Shown one piece after another: positions 1 through 6,619 of a stretch of 15,817 nucleotides of DNA (its first letter is position 1; every line of letters starts with the position of its first letter). Source of the DNA: Methanomassiliicoccus sp. UBA386 (GTDB lineage: Archaea > Thermoplasmatota > Thermoplasmata > Methanomassiliicoccales > Methanomassiliicoccaceae); the NCBI GenBank assembly GCA_002498285.1, contig DAGU01000003.1:9831-25647 (forward strand), in the 5' to 3' direction. The position numbers were made by a program, and so were the translations under genes. Below the pieces are notes generated by a model. That model was given only the letters and a program-made list of their open reading frames with translations, ran no database searches and had not been told where the DNA came from.

Positions 1-1
1 C

Positions 2-277
2 ATCGGCAGCGGCACCGACGTGGCCATCGGGTCGGCGGACATCGTGCTGGTGCGCAACGACCCGAGGGACGTGGCCGAGGTCCTGTCGCTCTCCAGGAGA
101 ACATACTTCAAGATGCGGCAGAACCTGGTCTTCGCCACTGGCTACAACGCCGTGGCCATTCCCCTGGCGGCGGGCGTCCTGAGCGGCTACGGGATCATAC
201 TGTCGCCGGCCGCGGGGGCGATCCTTATGAGCGCCAGTACCGTCCTGGTCGCTATCAATGCGCGCCTGCTTAGATGA
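2..277 (+). CDS. Heavy-metal P1B-type ATPase, CopB-like, C-terminal end (5' truncated)
   Basis: The last 91 residues of a membrane ion pump that exports metal ions at the cost of ATP; the frame is open to the left window edge. The visible part starts in the P-domain hinge signature (IGSGTDVAIGSADIVLV, residues 1-17), the loop that follows the phosphorylation domain in P-type ATPases. Two final membrane helices follow. The first carries the YN pair (ATGYNAVAIPLAAG) and the second MSAST before the terminal VAINARLLR. From family knowledge, a YN helix followed by MSxST is the ion-site signature of the CopB/P1B-3 subgroup, whereas CopA has MSxSS. Copper is therefore the likeliest ion, but the CPx motif that would confirm the subgroup lies outside the window. 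It ends at TGA, convergent with the glycosidase gene, with about 60 bp between them. Confidence 0.9.
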   Translation: MGSGTDVAIGSADIVLVRNDPRDVAEVLSLSRRTYFKMRQNLVFATGYNAVAIPLAAGVLSGYGIILSPAAGAILMSASTVLVAINARLLR

Positions 278-337
278 TAACTGAGAGAAATAGGAAAAGA
301 AGGAAAGAATGTTCGGAAGGGGTTTGTGCCATATCGT
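278..337 (-). terminator. Possible oligo-pyrimidine termination zone between convergent genes
   Basis: Only 60 bp separate the convergent ATPase and glycosidase genes. Read on the minus strand, just past the glycosidase stop, there are several short T runs within a pyrimidine tract (TTCTTTCC, TTCTTTTCC, TATTTCTC). Archaeal transcription can end at T-rich stretches without a hairpin, so this is a reasonable 3' end for the glycosidase transcript. No stem-loop was seen. Confidence 0.3.
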
Positions 338-2116
338 TCAGAAGCGGTCGCGCTTCCTGAACTCGACAAATCCGAAGGCGCCGATGACGATGCCGTACAG
401 CAGTATGGAGGCGATCACCGCGGGGTTGAACCCTCCAGCGCCTATGGCGCCGGCGGTGGGCACACCAACATCATCCTGGGCCTTGACATCCAGCATGTAG
501 CTGGTGCTGTAGCTCTTGCCCTCATCATCGACCACGGTCAGCTCGATGCTGTAGTTCCCCTCCTCGTACTTCTGTACGGGCGAGGACACATCCGAGGTTT
601 CGCCGTTGCCTAGGTCCCACTTCACTTCCGAAACGCCCTTGATGGACGTATCGGTGGTGAAGTTCAGCGCGTAGGTCCTGTCGCCGATGGGGGTCGCTGT
701 GATGCTGACCATCCCGCCATCCTTGACGATGAGGGTGTAGCTCTGTTCCACCCTGCTCACGTCATCGCTGGCGGTGATGGTGACATCGTATTCGCCGGAG
801 GCGCCAGGAACGCCCGAGACGATCCCGCTCTCCTCGTCAAACTCCAGGAAGGAGGCCTCGGAGGAGAACTCGAGAGCGGCTTCGCGGTTGACCTTAACGG
901 TGTACTCGTACTGGTGTCCGACCGTAGCCTCTGTCACGGGGACCGAGGTGAAGTCGATGCCCTTGCCGTTGTAGCCGGCCGGGCGGGGGACCGGAGCATC
1001 GCTGCTCACTCCCCCGTAGTACGGGTACCCGGGTGTGCCGGTCGCCACCATGGCGGTGATCAGCTGTCCGCCGGCGTTCCATATGGTCTTCTCGGCGAAG
1101 TCGTACCTCACCAGGGGATACGGGCCGTTGTTGGCGAGCTCTCCCCACATCAGCGGCTTGCCGATCTCGTTGGCCCACTGCTCCGGGGCCTCAAAGTTGT
1201 ACGGATCGGTGTTGCTGCCATAGTAGTGGCGATGGAGGATCTCGAAGTTGGTGTGTCCGGTCGCGAGGTTGAAGTCCTCCTGGTTCATGCCGAACATGTT
1301 GCCGAAGCCGGCCACCCCCATGTTGCGCGGGTGCGTCGACACGCCCGCCGTGGCGTCAGCGACAGCGTTGGCCCAGTCGTTGAAGGCCTGCTTGCCGCCG
1401 TTGTTCTGCCAGTAGGCGGAGTGGACCAGGTTGTGGTCGGGCTCGTTGAACACATCGTACATGAAGATGGAGTCCCAGTCCTCCAGCTCCACCATGATGG
1501 CGTTCGTGTACTCGATGTAGTTGTTGAACGCCTCGGAGCCGGGCACGAACACGTTCCCGTTTCCGTTGAAGTTGAAGGCAGGGAACTGCTGCGAGCCGCC
1601 CATGCTGAAGCTCAGCCACACCCCATGGTACTCGGCATAGTAGCACATGCTGTGGAGCAGGTCGTAGAACTGATCCTGGTGGTTATTCCAGGCGTCGTAC
1701 GACAGCTGGGTTCCCCAATAGTCATGGGGCCCTATGCGGACCAGGTTGTAGTCGTAGTTTGCCATCTGAGCGAAGTACTGGTTCCAGAACGCATCTGGAG
1801 TGTCGTTCGGTGTCACGGGCATCCGAGAGCCCGTATCGGGCCCGTTGAACACGGAGGTCCAACCGGCCACGGCCTTGTTGCCGTTGATGTAATTTTCAAT
1901 AGCGAAGGCAAGGGCAGTGGAATCGACCACGCCGAAGAATTGTTGATCGGTCTTGACGCCATCGATGAGTATGTCGGTGCCGGAAACGGTCACCCTCCCT
2001 ATGTCATGGGAGGGGGATGCCGCCACGGTTGTGGGGCTAGTTACGAGGAGCGCCCCCATCCCCAGCAAGCTGAAGATAGAGAGCACTGCGACTAACTTAG
2101 TCAATTTCGTACTCAA
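338..2116 (-). CDS. Surface-anchored clan GH-A (GH5-like) glycoside hydrolase with Ig-like and PKD-like domains
   Basis: A 592-residue protein built for the outside of the cell. Residues 1-33 are a signal peptide (KLTK followed by a long hydrophobic stretch ending in VAAS). Residues about 40-380 look like a (beta/alpha)8 glycosidase: YDVFNEPDHN places a candidate acid/base at Glu225, and PLMWGELANNG places a candidate nucleophile at Glu326, the order and spacing usual in clan GH-A. A He_PIG-like Ig domain follows (ending SGIVSGVPGASGEYDVTITA), then a PKD-like domain (VKWDLGNGETSD, ELTVVDDEGKSYS), then one C-terminal membrane helix and a basic tail, FRKRDRF. The start is TTG: an SD-like GAGGGATG lies 4 nt upstream, and the nearby ATG at 2121-2123 is out of frame. 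The substrate cannot be read from the sequence; a beta-mannan, glucan or host/cell-surface glycan are all possible. It appears monocistronic. Confidence 0.8.
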   Translation of the reverse strand: MSTKLTKLVAVLSIFSLLGMGALLVTSPTTVAASPSHDIGRVTVSGTDILIDGVKTDQQFFGVVDSTALAFAIENYINGNKAVAGWTSVFNGPDTGSRMPVTPNDTPDAFWNQYFAQMANYDYNLVRIGPHDYWGTQLSYDAWNNHQDQFYDLLHSMCYYAEYHGVWLSFSMGGSQQFPAFNFNGNGNVFVPGSEAFNNYIEYTNAIMVELEDWDSIFMYDVFNEPDHNLVHSAYWQNNGGKQAFNDWANAVADATAGVSTHPRNMGVAGFGNMFGMNQEDFNLATGHTNFEILHRHYYGSNTDPYNFEAPEQWANEIGKPLMWGELANNGPYPLVRYDFAEKTIWNAGGQLITAMVATGTPGYPYYGGVSSDAPVPRPAGYNGKGIDFTSVPVTEATVGHQYEYTVKVNREAALEFSSEASFLEFDEESGIVSGVPGASGEYDVTITASDDVSRVEQSYTLIVKDGGMVSITATPIGDRTYALNFTTDTSIKGVSEVKWDLGNGETSDVSSPVQKYEEGNYSIELTVVDDEGKSYSTSYMLDVKAQDDVGVPTAGAIGAGGFNPAVIASILLYGIVIGAFGFVEFRKRDRF

Positions 2117-2294
2117 TACGCATCCCTCTCTGCTTGACAGAGCTAACTTTCAAAATCCGGCATACTTGAGGTCATTTTCTATCCCAGTATCTCATGTGAT
2201 AATGGGGCGCGGGATGCTGGCTAGGAAAAAAATGATCCGGATGCCGCTCAGAAAGGGGCTTGGGGCGAAGCTCTCAGCTCTTGACGATGAGGGA

Positions 2295-2372
2295 TCACAC
2301 CATTTCGGCCGTCTTGATGCCACGGCCGCTCCGGGGCGGCAGGTTCAATATCCTCCCGCTCACAATGAACAT
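2295..2372 (-). other. 25-codon minus-strand fragment, unrecognised
   Basis: An ATG at 2372 opens a short frame reading MFIVSGRILNLPP, then RSGRGIKTAEMV, and stops at TGA. Codon third positions are mostly G or C. No SD sequence precedes the ATG, and the frame continues upstream without clear protein character. It could be the tail of a lost gene or a small peptide; support is weak. Confidence 0.15.
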
Positions 2373-2383
2373 CGGGTGAAAAG

Positions 2384-2545
2384 TTGGAGGAAGGTGTTTG
2401 GCCAGAGTACAAGCTGGAGTTGCGGGACCCCTACTGGATAGGACTGATGGACGAACTGGTCCGGAAGGGCATCCCCAGATGCATCGTCGAGCCGGCGCTC
2501 ATCCGGGCGGACAGGGAGCGAAGCACCGCCGTGGCCTACGTCTGA
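2384..2545 (+). pseudogene. Unrecognised 53-codon coding-like fragment
   Basis: From a TTG at 2384 (open back to a TGA at 2366) the frame reads LEEGVWPEYKLELRDPYW, then GLMDELVRKGIPRCIVEP and a charged end closing in STAVAYV. The mixture of W, Y, D, E and R residues and the GC-rich third positions look like the C-terminal end of a real soluble protein. There is no ATG, no ribosome site and no upstream domain in frame. I do not recognise the family. It could be a gene remnant left by rearrangement, or chance. Confidence 0.25.
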
Positions 2546-2575
2546 CCAGCCCCGGCGGCCGTTCATGGGCGCTAT

Positions 2576-3610
2576 TCACTGTCTCTTGCCGTAGCGCTCC
2601 ACGCTCTCCTTGAATGCCTTGATGTTCTCCACCGGCACCTTGTACGGCAGCTCGCAGCCCGGTCCGAGGATGAGCCCAGGGTCCTGGCCCCACGCATCCA
2701 GGGTGCTCTTGACCGCTGCTCTCACATCATCAGGCGTTCGGTTGAGGAGAAGATCGCGGTGCTCTATGCCGGCGATGAAGCAGGTCTTGCCCTTCACCGC
2801 GGCGGCGGCATCGGGAAGGCTCACCGACGAGAGCTGTAGGTGGATGGCCGTAGGCCTTGTTTCCAGATGCTCCCTCCACAGCGGCTTCTCGCTGCAGTTG
2901 TGCAGCAGCGTGTTCAGGCCGTTGGCGCGGCAGGAGTCGATGAAACGGACGAGGTACTGTCCATCGAACTGCTGGAACATGGAGGGGTCAATCATCTCCC
3001 CTCCGGCCGTGGAGCTTTCTATGAAGACGCCGTCGACGCCGATATCATTGACCACCTCGCCGTAGCGGATCGAGGATTGCGTCACGGTGTCAAGGAGCTT
3101 GCTCACGGCATCGGGGTCGGTCAGGCAGCCCATCAGAAGGGTTTCCATCCCCACCACCTCGGAGGCGATCATGTTGGGTGACTCGATACAGCCGAGCACC
3201 GCCACCTCGTCGCCCACCTTCTCCTTCATGATGCGGGCGGCACGCACCGATACCGACCAGGTGGGGTCCTCCAATGGGTCGACCGGCTGGACCTTGTCGA
3301 TGTCGCTCATGTCCACGTACTTCTCCGGCCGTGGGTAAAAATCTCGTTCAGGGAACTTCCACTGCGTGCCGTGGGCCTTGGCCGCCATCAGAAGGTCCCC
3401 CCAGCCCGCCATGACGTTGTCGAAGCCATACATCTCATGGGCGGCTAGGGAGAGCTTGGCGAACACCTCGGGGTCCTGGAGGCCGTCATGTATCCTCAGT
3501 CCTGTGCTCTGCAGCAGCCACTTGGCCGCTCCCAGGTGCTGGTAGAAGAGAGGCACCCTGTCCACCGGCTCAAGCTCGAGGGCGGCACGGAAACGCTCGC
3601 GCGGGGTCAT
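2576..3610 (-). CDS. Uroporphyrinogen decarboxylase-fold methyltransferase, MtaA/MtbA/CmuA-like
   Basis: A 344-residue soluble protein of the UroD superfamily. The N-terminal MTPRERFRAALELEPVDRVP is the usual opening of the methylcobamide:coenzyme M methyltransferase branch, not of heme-making UroD. The zinc ligands that activate the CoM thiol in MtaA/MtbA are present as an H-x-C...C set: His237 and Cys239 (LLHNCSEK) and Cys319 (LGPGCELP). The expected role is moving a methyl group between a corrinoid protein and a thiol such as coenzyme M. No corrinoid protein or substrate-specific methyltransferase gene is adjacent, so the methyl donor is unknown. It starts at ATG 3610 without an SD sequence, about 20-26 nt from an AT-rich TATA-like core, so a leaderless mRNA is likely. 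A thiol methyltransferase with another substrate is the main alternative. Confidence 0.85.
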   Translation of the reverse strand: MTPRERFRAALELEPVDRVPLFYQHLGAAKWLLQSTGLRIHDGLQDPEVFAKLSLAAHEMYGFDNVMAGWGDLLMAAKAHGTQWKFPERDFYPRPEKYVDMSDIDKVQPVDPLEDPTWSVSVRAARIMKEKVGDEVAVLGCIESPNMIASEVVGMETLLMGCLTDPDAVSKLLDTVTQSSIRYGEVVNDIGVDGVFIESSTAGGEMIDPSMFQQFDGQYLVRFIDSCRANGLNTLLHNCSEKPLWREHLETRPTAIHLQLSSVSLPDAAAAVKGKTCFIAGIEHRDLLLNRTPDDVRAAVKSTLDAWGQDPGLILGPGCELPYKVPVENIKAFKESVERYGKRQ

Positions 3611-3652
3611 GAGTGGTGTATGGTCTTAGAATATAGATATCATCATTGGTCG
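3611..3652. promoter_or_regulatory. Short divergent promoter region shared by the UroD-type gene and ogt-like gene
   Basis: Only 42 bp separate the two divergent starts. An AT-rich, near-symmetric core (AGAATATAGATAT, 3628-3640) is the sole TATA-like element. On the minus strand it sits roughly 20-30 nt from ATG 3610. On the plus strand it sits about 15-25 nt from ATG 3653, or about 60 nt from the SD-preceded ATG 3698. Neither 3610 nor 3653 has a ribosome site, consistent with leaderless starts. Whether one core drives both directions is inference. Confidence 0.45.
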
Positions 3653-4231
3653 ATGCCAGCCATAGAGGAATCCATATCCCGCATGAGGTGCATGTCCATG
3701 GTGATGAGCGAGCGAGATGTTCCAGCCCAGAGAGGGGCGCAGGACGGCCACTATGCTCAATTCAGCGAGGACCTTGGCCTATATGTCATCATGACCCTAA
3801 GGAATGGCCGCGTCACTTCCGTGGGACTTGCGAATGACCGGCCTGAAGGGAGCGAGAAAGATCATCCCTTCCTGCGGCGCATCATCGAGCACGTCGCCAC
3901 TGGACGGGATGATCTGCTCGACATCCCCCTCGATATGGACGTGCCGCCGTTCACGGGAGAGGTGCTGGAGGCGATGCGCAAGGTCCCTCCAGGAGAGGTC
4001 GTCACCTATGGGGAGCTTGCCCGTCGGCTGGGCCGGCCCAAGGCCGCTCGCGCGGTAGGCAGCGCGTGCGCCAGCAATCCTGCCCTGATCGTGGTGCCCT
4101 GCCATCGCGTGGTGCCGGCCGGAGGCGGCCTGGGCAACTACTCGGCCGTCGGCGGGGCGGCCACCAAGCGCCTGCTGCTTGAGAGGGAAGGCGCCCTGCA
4201 CGGGCTGAAGGAACGTCCCGGGAAGGGATGA
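3653..4231 (+). CDS. ogt: Methylated-DNA--protein-cysteine S-methyltransferase (Ogt/MGMT)
   Basis: A 192-residue suicide DNA-repair protein that takes the alkyl group from O6-alkylguanine onto its own cysteine. The C-terminal domain is complete: a winged-helix DNA-binding segment (PPGEVVTYGELARRLGRP), the Asn hinge (ASNP), and the active site IVVPCHRVV with nucleophile Cys150, followed by GGLGNYSAVGG. The N-terminal domain is short and lacks the Ada zinc site. The start is uncertain: ATG 3653 has no SD, while ATG 3698 (177 residues) has GAGGTG 7 nt upstream. Both keep all conserved parts. The frame runs further upstream into the opposite-strand gene, which is an extension without support. It converges on the acetyltransferase gene with 7 bp between stops. 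Confidence 0.93.
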   Translation: MPAIEESISRMRCMSMVMSERDVPAQRGAQDGHYAQFSEDLGLYVIMTLRNGRVTSVGLANDRPEGSEKDHPFLRRIIEHVATGRDDLLDIPLDMDVPPFTGEVLEAMRKVPPGEVVTYGELARRLGRPKAARAVGSACASNPALIVVPCHRVVPAGGGLGNYSAVGGAATKRLLLEREGALHGLKERPGKG

Positions 4232-4238
4232 GCTCCGG

Positions 4239-4721
4239 TCAGTAGACGGCTCCGGGGAAGCGGAGGTCCTCCTCGGAATAATGGACGATGTATGATCCGC
4301 CGTCCTCCATCTCGATCGCCCTGAACAATCCGTGGAAGTGCTTGTTCAGCATTCTTCTCACAGCAAGGCAGGGCCTGAGAACGCACATTTCGCCCCCCTC
4401 GGGGAACATACCGATGAAATCGTTCACGATCTCTAGGGCCACGCCTTTGCCCCGCATCCTCGGGACGACATAGAGAACATCCAGACGACGTTCGGCGCTA
4501 TCGAACGTGTAGAAGCCCACGATCCTCGGGCGGCGCTCCCCGGTGACGACCAGCTTGGCCTCGGCGCCATCCTCCACGAAGGGCAGGACGGTCCGCTCGC
4601 CGCCGGCATGGCACCATCGGAACCTGCCGTCCTTCCCCTCCTCGTTGCACTGCTCCGAGAGCTCGTTGATTATCCAGTAATCCTTGTAGCTCCTCGCTCT
4701 AACGAACCGAAATCTCCCCAT
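4239..4721 (-). CDS. GNAT-like N-acetyltransferase, substrate unknown
   Basis: A 160-residue protein with a recognisable acetyl-CoA-binding core: a beta strand LDVLYVV followed by VPRMRGKGVALEIV (residues 86-99), the R-x-x-G-x-G/A pyrophosphate loop and helix of GNAT motif A. A VGFYTF strand lies before it (residues 68-73), as expected for the fold. The N-terminal third, including an RFRWCHAGGERTVLPF segment, does not resemble a subfamily I know. The ATG at 4721 is preferred because GGGGTGA lies just upstream; an ATG eight codons earlier (4745) has no such site. The acceptor cannot be deduced. Confidence is moderate for the fold and low for any role. Confidence 0.65.
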   Translation of the reverse strand: MGRFRFVRARSYKDYWIINELSEQCNEEGKDGRFRWCHAGGERTVLPFVEDGAEAKLVVTGERRPRIVGFYTFDSAERRLDVLYVVPRMRGKGVALEIVNDFIGMFPEGGEMCVLRPCLAVRRMLNKHFHGLFRAIEMEDGGSYIVHYSEEDLRFPGAVY

Positions 4722-4896
4722 CCTCTCACCCCTATTGTTCGGCAATACCGAATCCGGCGTCGTTGATTAACAGCGTGAACTATAGCGGCAAATGGGGATA
4801 TCTATCTTATCTTCCATTTTCTGAGACCGGGAAGCAGGGACTGCGCGGAACGAGCGTCGGCGCTCATCGGCACTGGGGCACCCCATCTATGCCCTC
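4722..4896. promoter_or_regulatory. Upstream region of the acetyltransferase gene / 3' region of the aldo-keto reductase gene
   Basis: A gap of 175 bp between two minus-strand genes. It must contain the acetyltransferase promoter unless that gene is transcribed from the reductase gene. AT-rich stretches at 4775-4785 and 4798-4818 (minus-strand AAGATAGATATC) are possible TATA elements. None is a good consensus match. Confidence 0.25.
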
Positions 4897-5805
4897 CTAC
4901 CCTAGCCACTGTGGGTTCATGGTCGTGCCGTCGTGCTTGAGCGCGGTCTTGTACAGCTCATACCTCCCATCCTCGGCCGCCCGTGCGGTGCGGGACAGAA
5001 TACTCTTCACCTCGTCATCGGACATCGGCCGGAAGGTGCGGGCCGCCGTCAGGGCCTGCTCTAGCATCTCCATCGAGTCGATGCCGGTGATCACCACGCT
5101 GGTGGGTAGGTTCATCGCGTAGTGTAGGCATTCCATGGCGCTGATCCCAGCATCGAGTATGCCTCCGTCGCCCAAGGCCTTCATTCCCAGGACTCCGATC
5201 CCTTCCCGGACCAGGAGGGGCAGGACGGTCCGCTCGAAGCTGTCGTAGTGGGCATCCATGACGTTGAGCGGCATCTGCACAGCGTCGAACCGGAGCCCGT
5301 GCTCGGCCGCGGCCTCCAGCATACGGATGTGGATGTCCGGGTTCTTGTGGCCGGTGAAGCCTATGTACCGCACCCTGCCCTCTTCCCGGGCCTCGATCGC
5401 CGCTTCTACCGCTCCTCCCTTGGCGAAGATGCGGTCGGGATCGTCGGCGTGGATGACCTCGTGGAACTGCAAGAGGTCTACGTGATCGGTCCGCAGCCTT
5501 CTCAGCGACTCGTCCAATTGCCTGGCCGCCGTCCGCTTGTCGCGGCCGTCGACCTTGGTCATCAGGAAGGCCCGCTCCCGGTAGCCGTCGCTCAGCGCCT
5601 TGCCCATGCGCACCTCGCTCTGCCCGCCGCGGTAGTCCCAGCAGTTGTCCATGAACGTGATCCCATTATCGATCGCCGTGCGGATGATGCGTATGCTCTC
5701 CCTCTCGCTCAGTTCCGGGTTCCCGATGTGGAACCCTCCCAGGCCGATCGCCGAGACCATCTCACCGGTCTGCCCAAGCATCCGCCGAGGCACCTTCTCG
5801 ATCAT
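4897..5805 (-). CDS. Aldo/keto reductase, NAD(P)H-dependent
   Basis: A 302-residue cytoplasmic oxidoreductase with a (beta/alpha)8 barrel. The catalytic tetrad is intact: Asp53 and Tyr58 in FMDNCWDYRGG, Lys84 in LMTKVDG and His115 in LLQFHEV. The C-terminal part keeps the family's IGVLGMKALGDGG and PTSVVITGIDSMEMLEQA cofactor-side motifs and ends NPQWLG, the usual end of this subgroup. The physiological aldehyde or ketone is unknown; no 4Fe-4S extension is seen. The start at ATG 5805 is favoured by purine-rich AGAGGGGGAACGGG immediately upstream and by the family alignment; the open frame continues to 6057 but that part has no protein character. It is the only gene here that stops at TAG. Confidence 0.9.
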   Translation of the reverse strand: MIEKVPRRMLGQTGEMVSAIGLGGFHIGNPELSERESIRIIRTAIDNGITFMDNCWDYRGGQSEVRMGKALSDGYRERAFLMTKVDGRDKRTAARQLDESLRRLRTDHVDLLQFHEVIHADDPDRIFAKGGAVEAAIEAREEGRVRYIGFTGHKNPDIHIRMLEAAAEHGLRFDAVQMPLNVMDAHYDSFERTVLPLLVREGIGVLGMKALGDGGILDAGISAMECLHYAMNLPTSVVITGIDSMEMLEQALTAARTFRPMSDDEVKSILSRTARAAEDGRYELYKTALKHDGTTMNPQWLG

Positions 5806-6369
5806 TCCCGTTCCCCCTCTTGCCCGGACCATGGTAACCGGGGCGAGAAGAATTTTCCGATGGTCATAAGAACGTCGGGCGGATCCGAACGAACATCCGG
5901 CTCGATGGCATCTATATTGGACCACGTGAGGCCCGAGACCTATTGCGCCCCAATGCAGCAACGGGGTCAGGGCGGAGGAGGGGCGGATGGGCGTCCGCGG
6001 TTCCGACGAAGGAGCTTCTGTCGGCGGACCTCCGCATCCTTGGCTCGCTGGCCGCATGAAAACCCATCGGAGGGATGCGGCGTTTCCTAAAGAAGGTGAG
6101 CCTGGTTTAGGGCGCCAATTGTGCTACCTTCCCACGCAGGGCACTGGAGGGAATGCCGGCACGATGCCTATTACAAGGGGGAACCAGGTGGCAGCGGGTA
6201 CAGCCGCTCATGGACGAACTGATCGCACCCAAGGGCCTGAGCAAGGCGGCATCGTCGAAGGTCCCGGTGACCGGGCCGAGATTCCCCGGAAGAATGCTGG
6301 GCGAAGAAGGTTGAAGGCTCTATGTCCTTGCTGCACCGCGAATCGCGGCCTTGGCGAACGCTCCATGTC
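5806..6369. other. GC-rich intergenic stretch with small coding-like frames
   Basis: No complete gene is convincing here. The first about 120 bp would hold the minus-strand promoter of the aldo/keto reductase; AT-rich spots lie at 5863-5871 and 5910-5920. A 5-bp stem (GCGGA/TCCGC, 5983-5998) is weak. Between about 6100 and 6314, two plus-strand frames carry protein-like sequence and are described separately. The long open frame 5987-6406 looks like a composition artefact rich in G, R, A and P. Confidence 0.4.
6100..6314 (+). pseudogene. Possible frameshifted remnant of a small gene
   Basis: Two overlapping plus-strand frames look coding in turn. The first (6100-6222, with a GTG at 6121) reads VLPSHAGHWRECRHDAYYKG before ending at TGA. 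The second (ATG 6153 to TGA 6314, 53 codons) reads WQRVQPLMDELIAPKGLSKA and ends GPRFPGRMLGEEG. Third positions are mostly G or C in both, and a join near 6185-6195 would give one continuous protein-like sequence. GGAGGGA directly abuts ATG 6153, too close for an ordinary SD. I do not recognise either piece. Confidence 0.25.
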
Positions 6370-6619
6370 ATTTTCCAATGTCTTTATATATGGTAAGGTA
6401 TGTTAAGGGAACTTTCAAAATCGTCATATGAACGGAATATTACCGTGAATTGATACAAACATATGTTTTTGGCTTGTTACAATTTGTATTGTTGCATATT
6501 CAATCGAATCGTAAATAATATCAATTAAATTATTAATTATTTTTATTTCGGCTCAATTTCCATTAATTTCTATCTCGATAACCGTTCAAACCCTGTTCAA
6601 GAATACTTGGGGGATTGAA
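6370..6619 (+). promoter_or_regulatory. AT-rich promoter/leader island of the fibre operon
   Basis: Base composition drops abruptly to AT-rich for about 250 bp in an otherwise GC-rich window. A consensus archaeal TATA box, CTTTATATATGG, lies at 6382-6393, predicting a start near 6415 and a leader of about 200 nt. A second candidate (TTATTTTTATTTCGG, 6535-6549) would give a leader of about 50 nt. Potential operator-like symmetries are ACGGAATATTACCGT (6432-6446, imperfect), a perfect 12-bp palindrome AAACATATGTTT (6457-6468), and ACAAT-N4-ATTGT (6479-6492). A GGGGGATT site lies at 6609-6616, 3 nt before the ATG. Which promoter is used cannot be told from sequence. Confidence 0.6.

Larger units (their letters stand above)
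2117..2575. other. 459-bp intergenic region with coding-like scraps, no convincing gene
   Basis: The first about 60 bp hold the glycosidase start region, including an AT-rich stretch at 2145-2157 that could serve as its minus-strand promoter, though no good TATA box is visible. The rest carries two short frames with coding character but no ribosome site: 2384-2545 on the plus strand and 2295-2372 on the minus strand. They overlap or nearly overlap and have no recognisable start, so remnants of decayed genes are more likely than intact small genes. Confidence 0.4.

Noticed and set aside
914..2095. Open plus-strand frame of 393 codons across the glycosidase gene
   Set aside because: It lies wholly antisense to the glycosidase, is rich in V, G, H and R, has no domain signs, and exists only because GC-rich codons leave the opposite frame open.
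3488..3652. N-terminal extension of the ogt-like gene
   Set aside because: It overlaps the start of the divergent methyltransferase gene and crosses the TATA-like core.
5806..6057. N-terminal extension of the aldo/keto reductase
   Set aside because: The extra residues are low-complexity, the family starts near ATG 5805, and a purine-rich ribosome site precedes that ATG.
5248..6090. Open plus-strand frame of 280 codons across the aldo/keto reductase gene
   Set aside because: Antisense to a gene with an intact catalytic tetrad; its sequence has no family features.
2145..6422. Shared 13-mer AACTTTCAAAATC at 2145-2157 and 6410-6422, near two surface-protein genes
   Set aside because: The two copies have opposite orientation and different distance relative to their genes, and one chance 13-mer match is expected in a sequence of this length.
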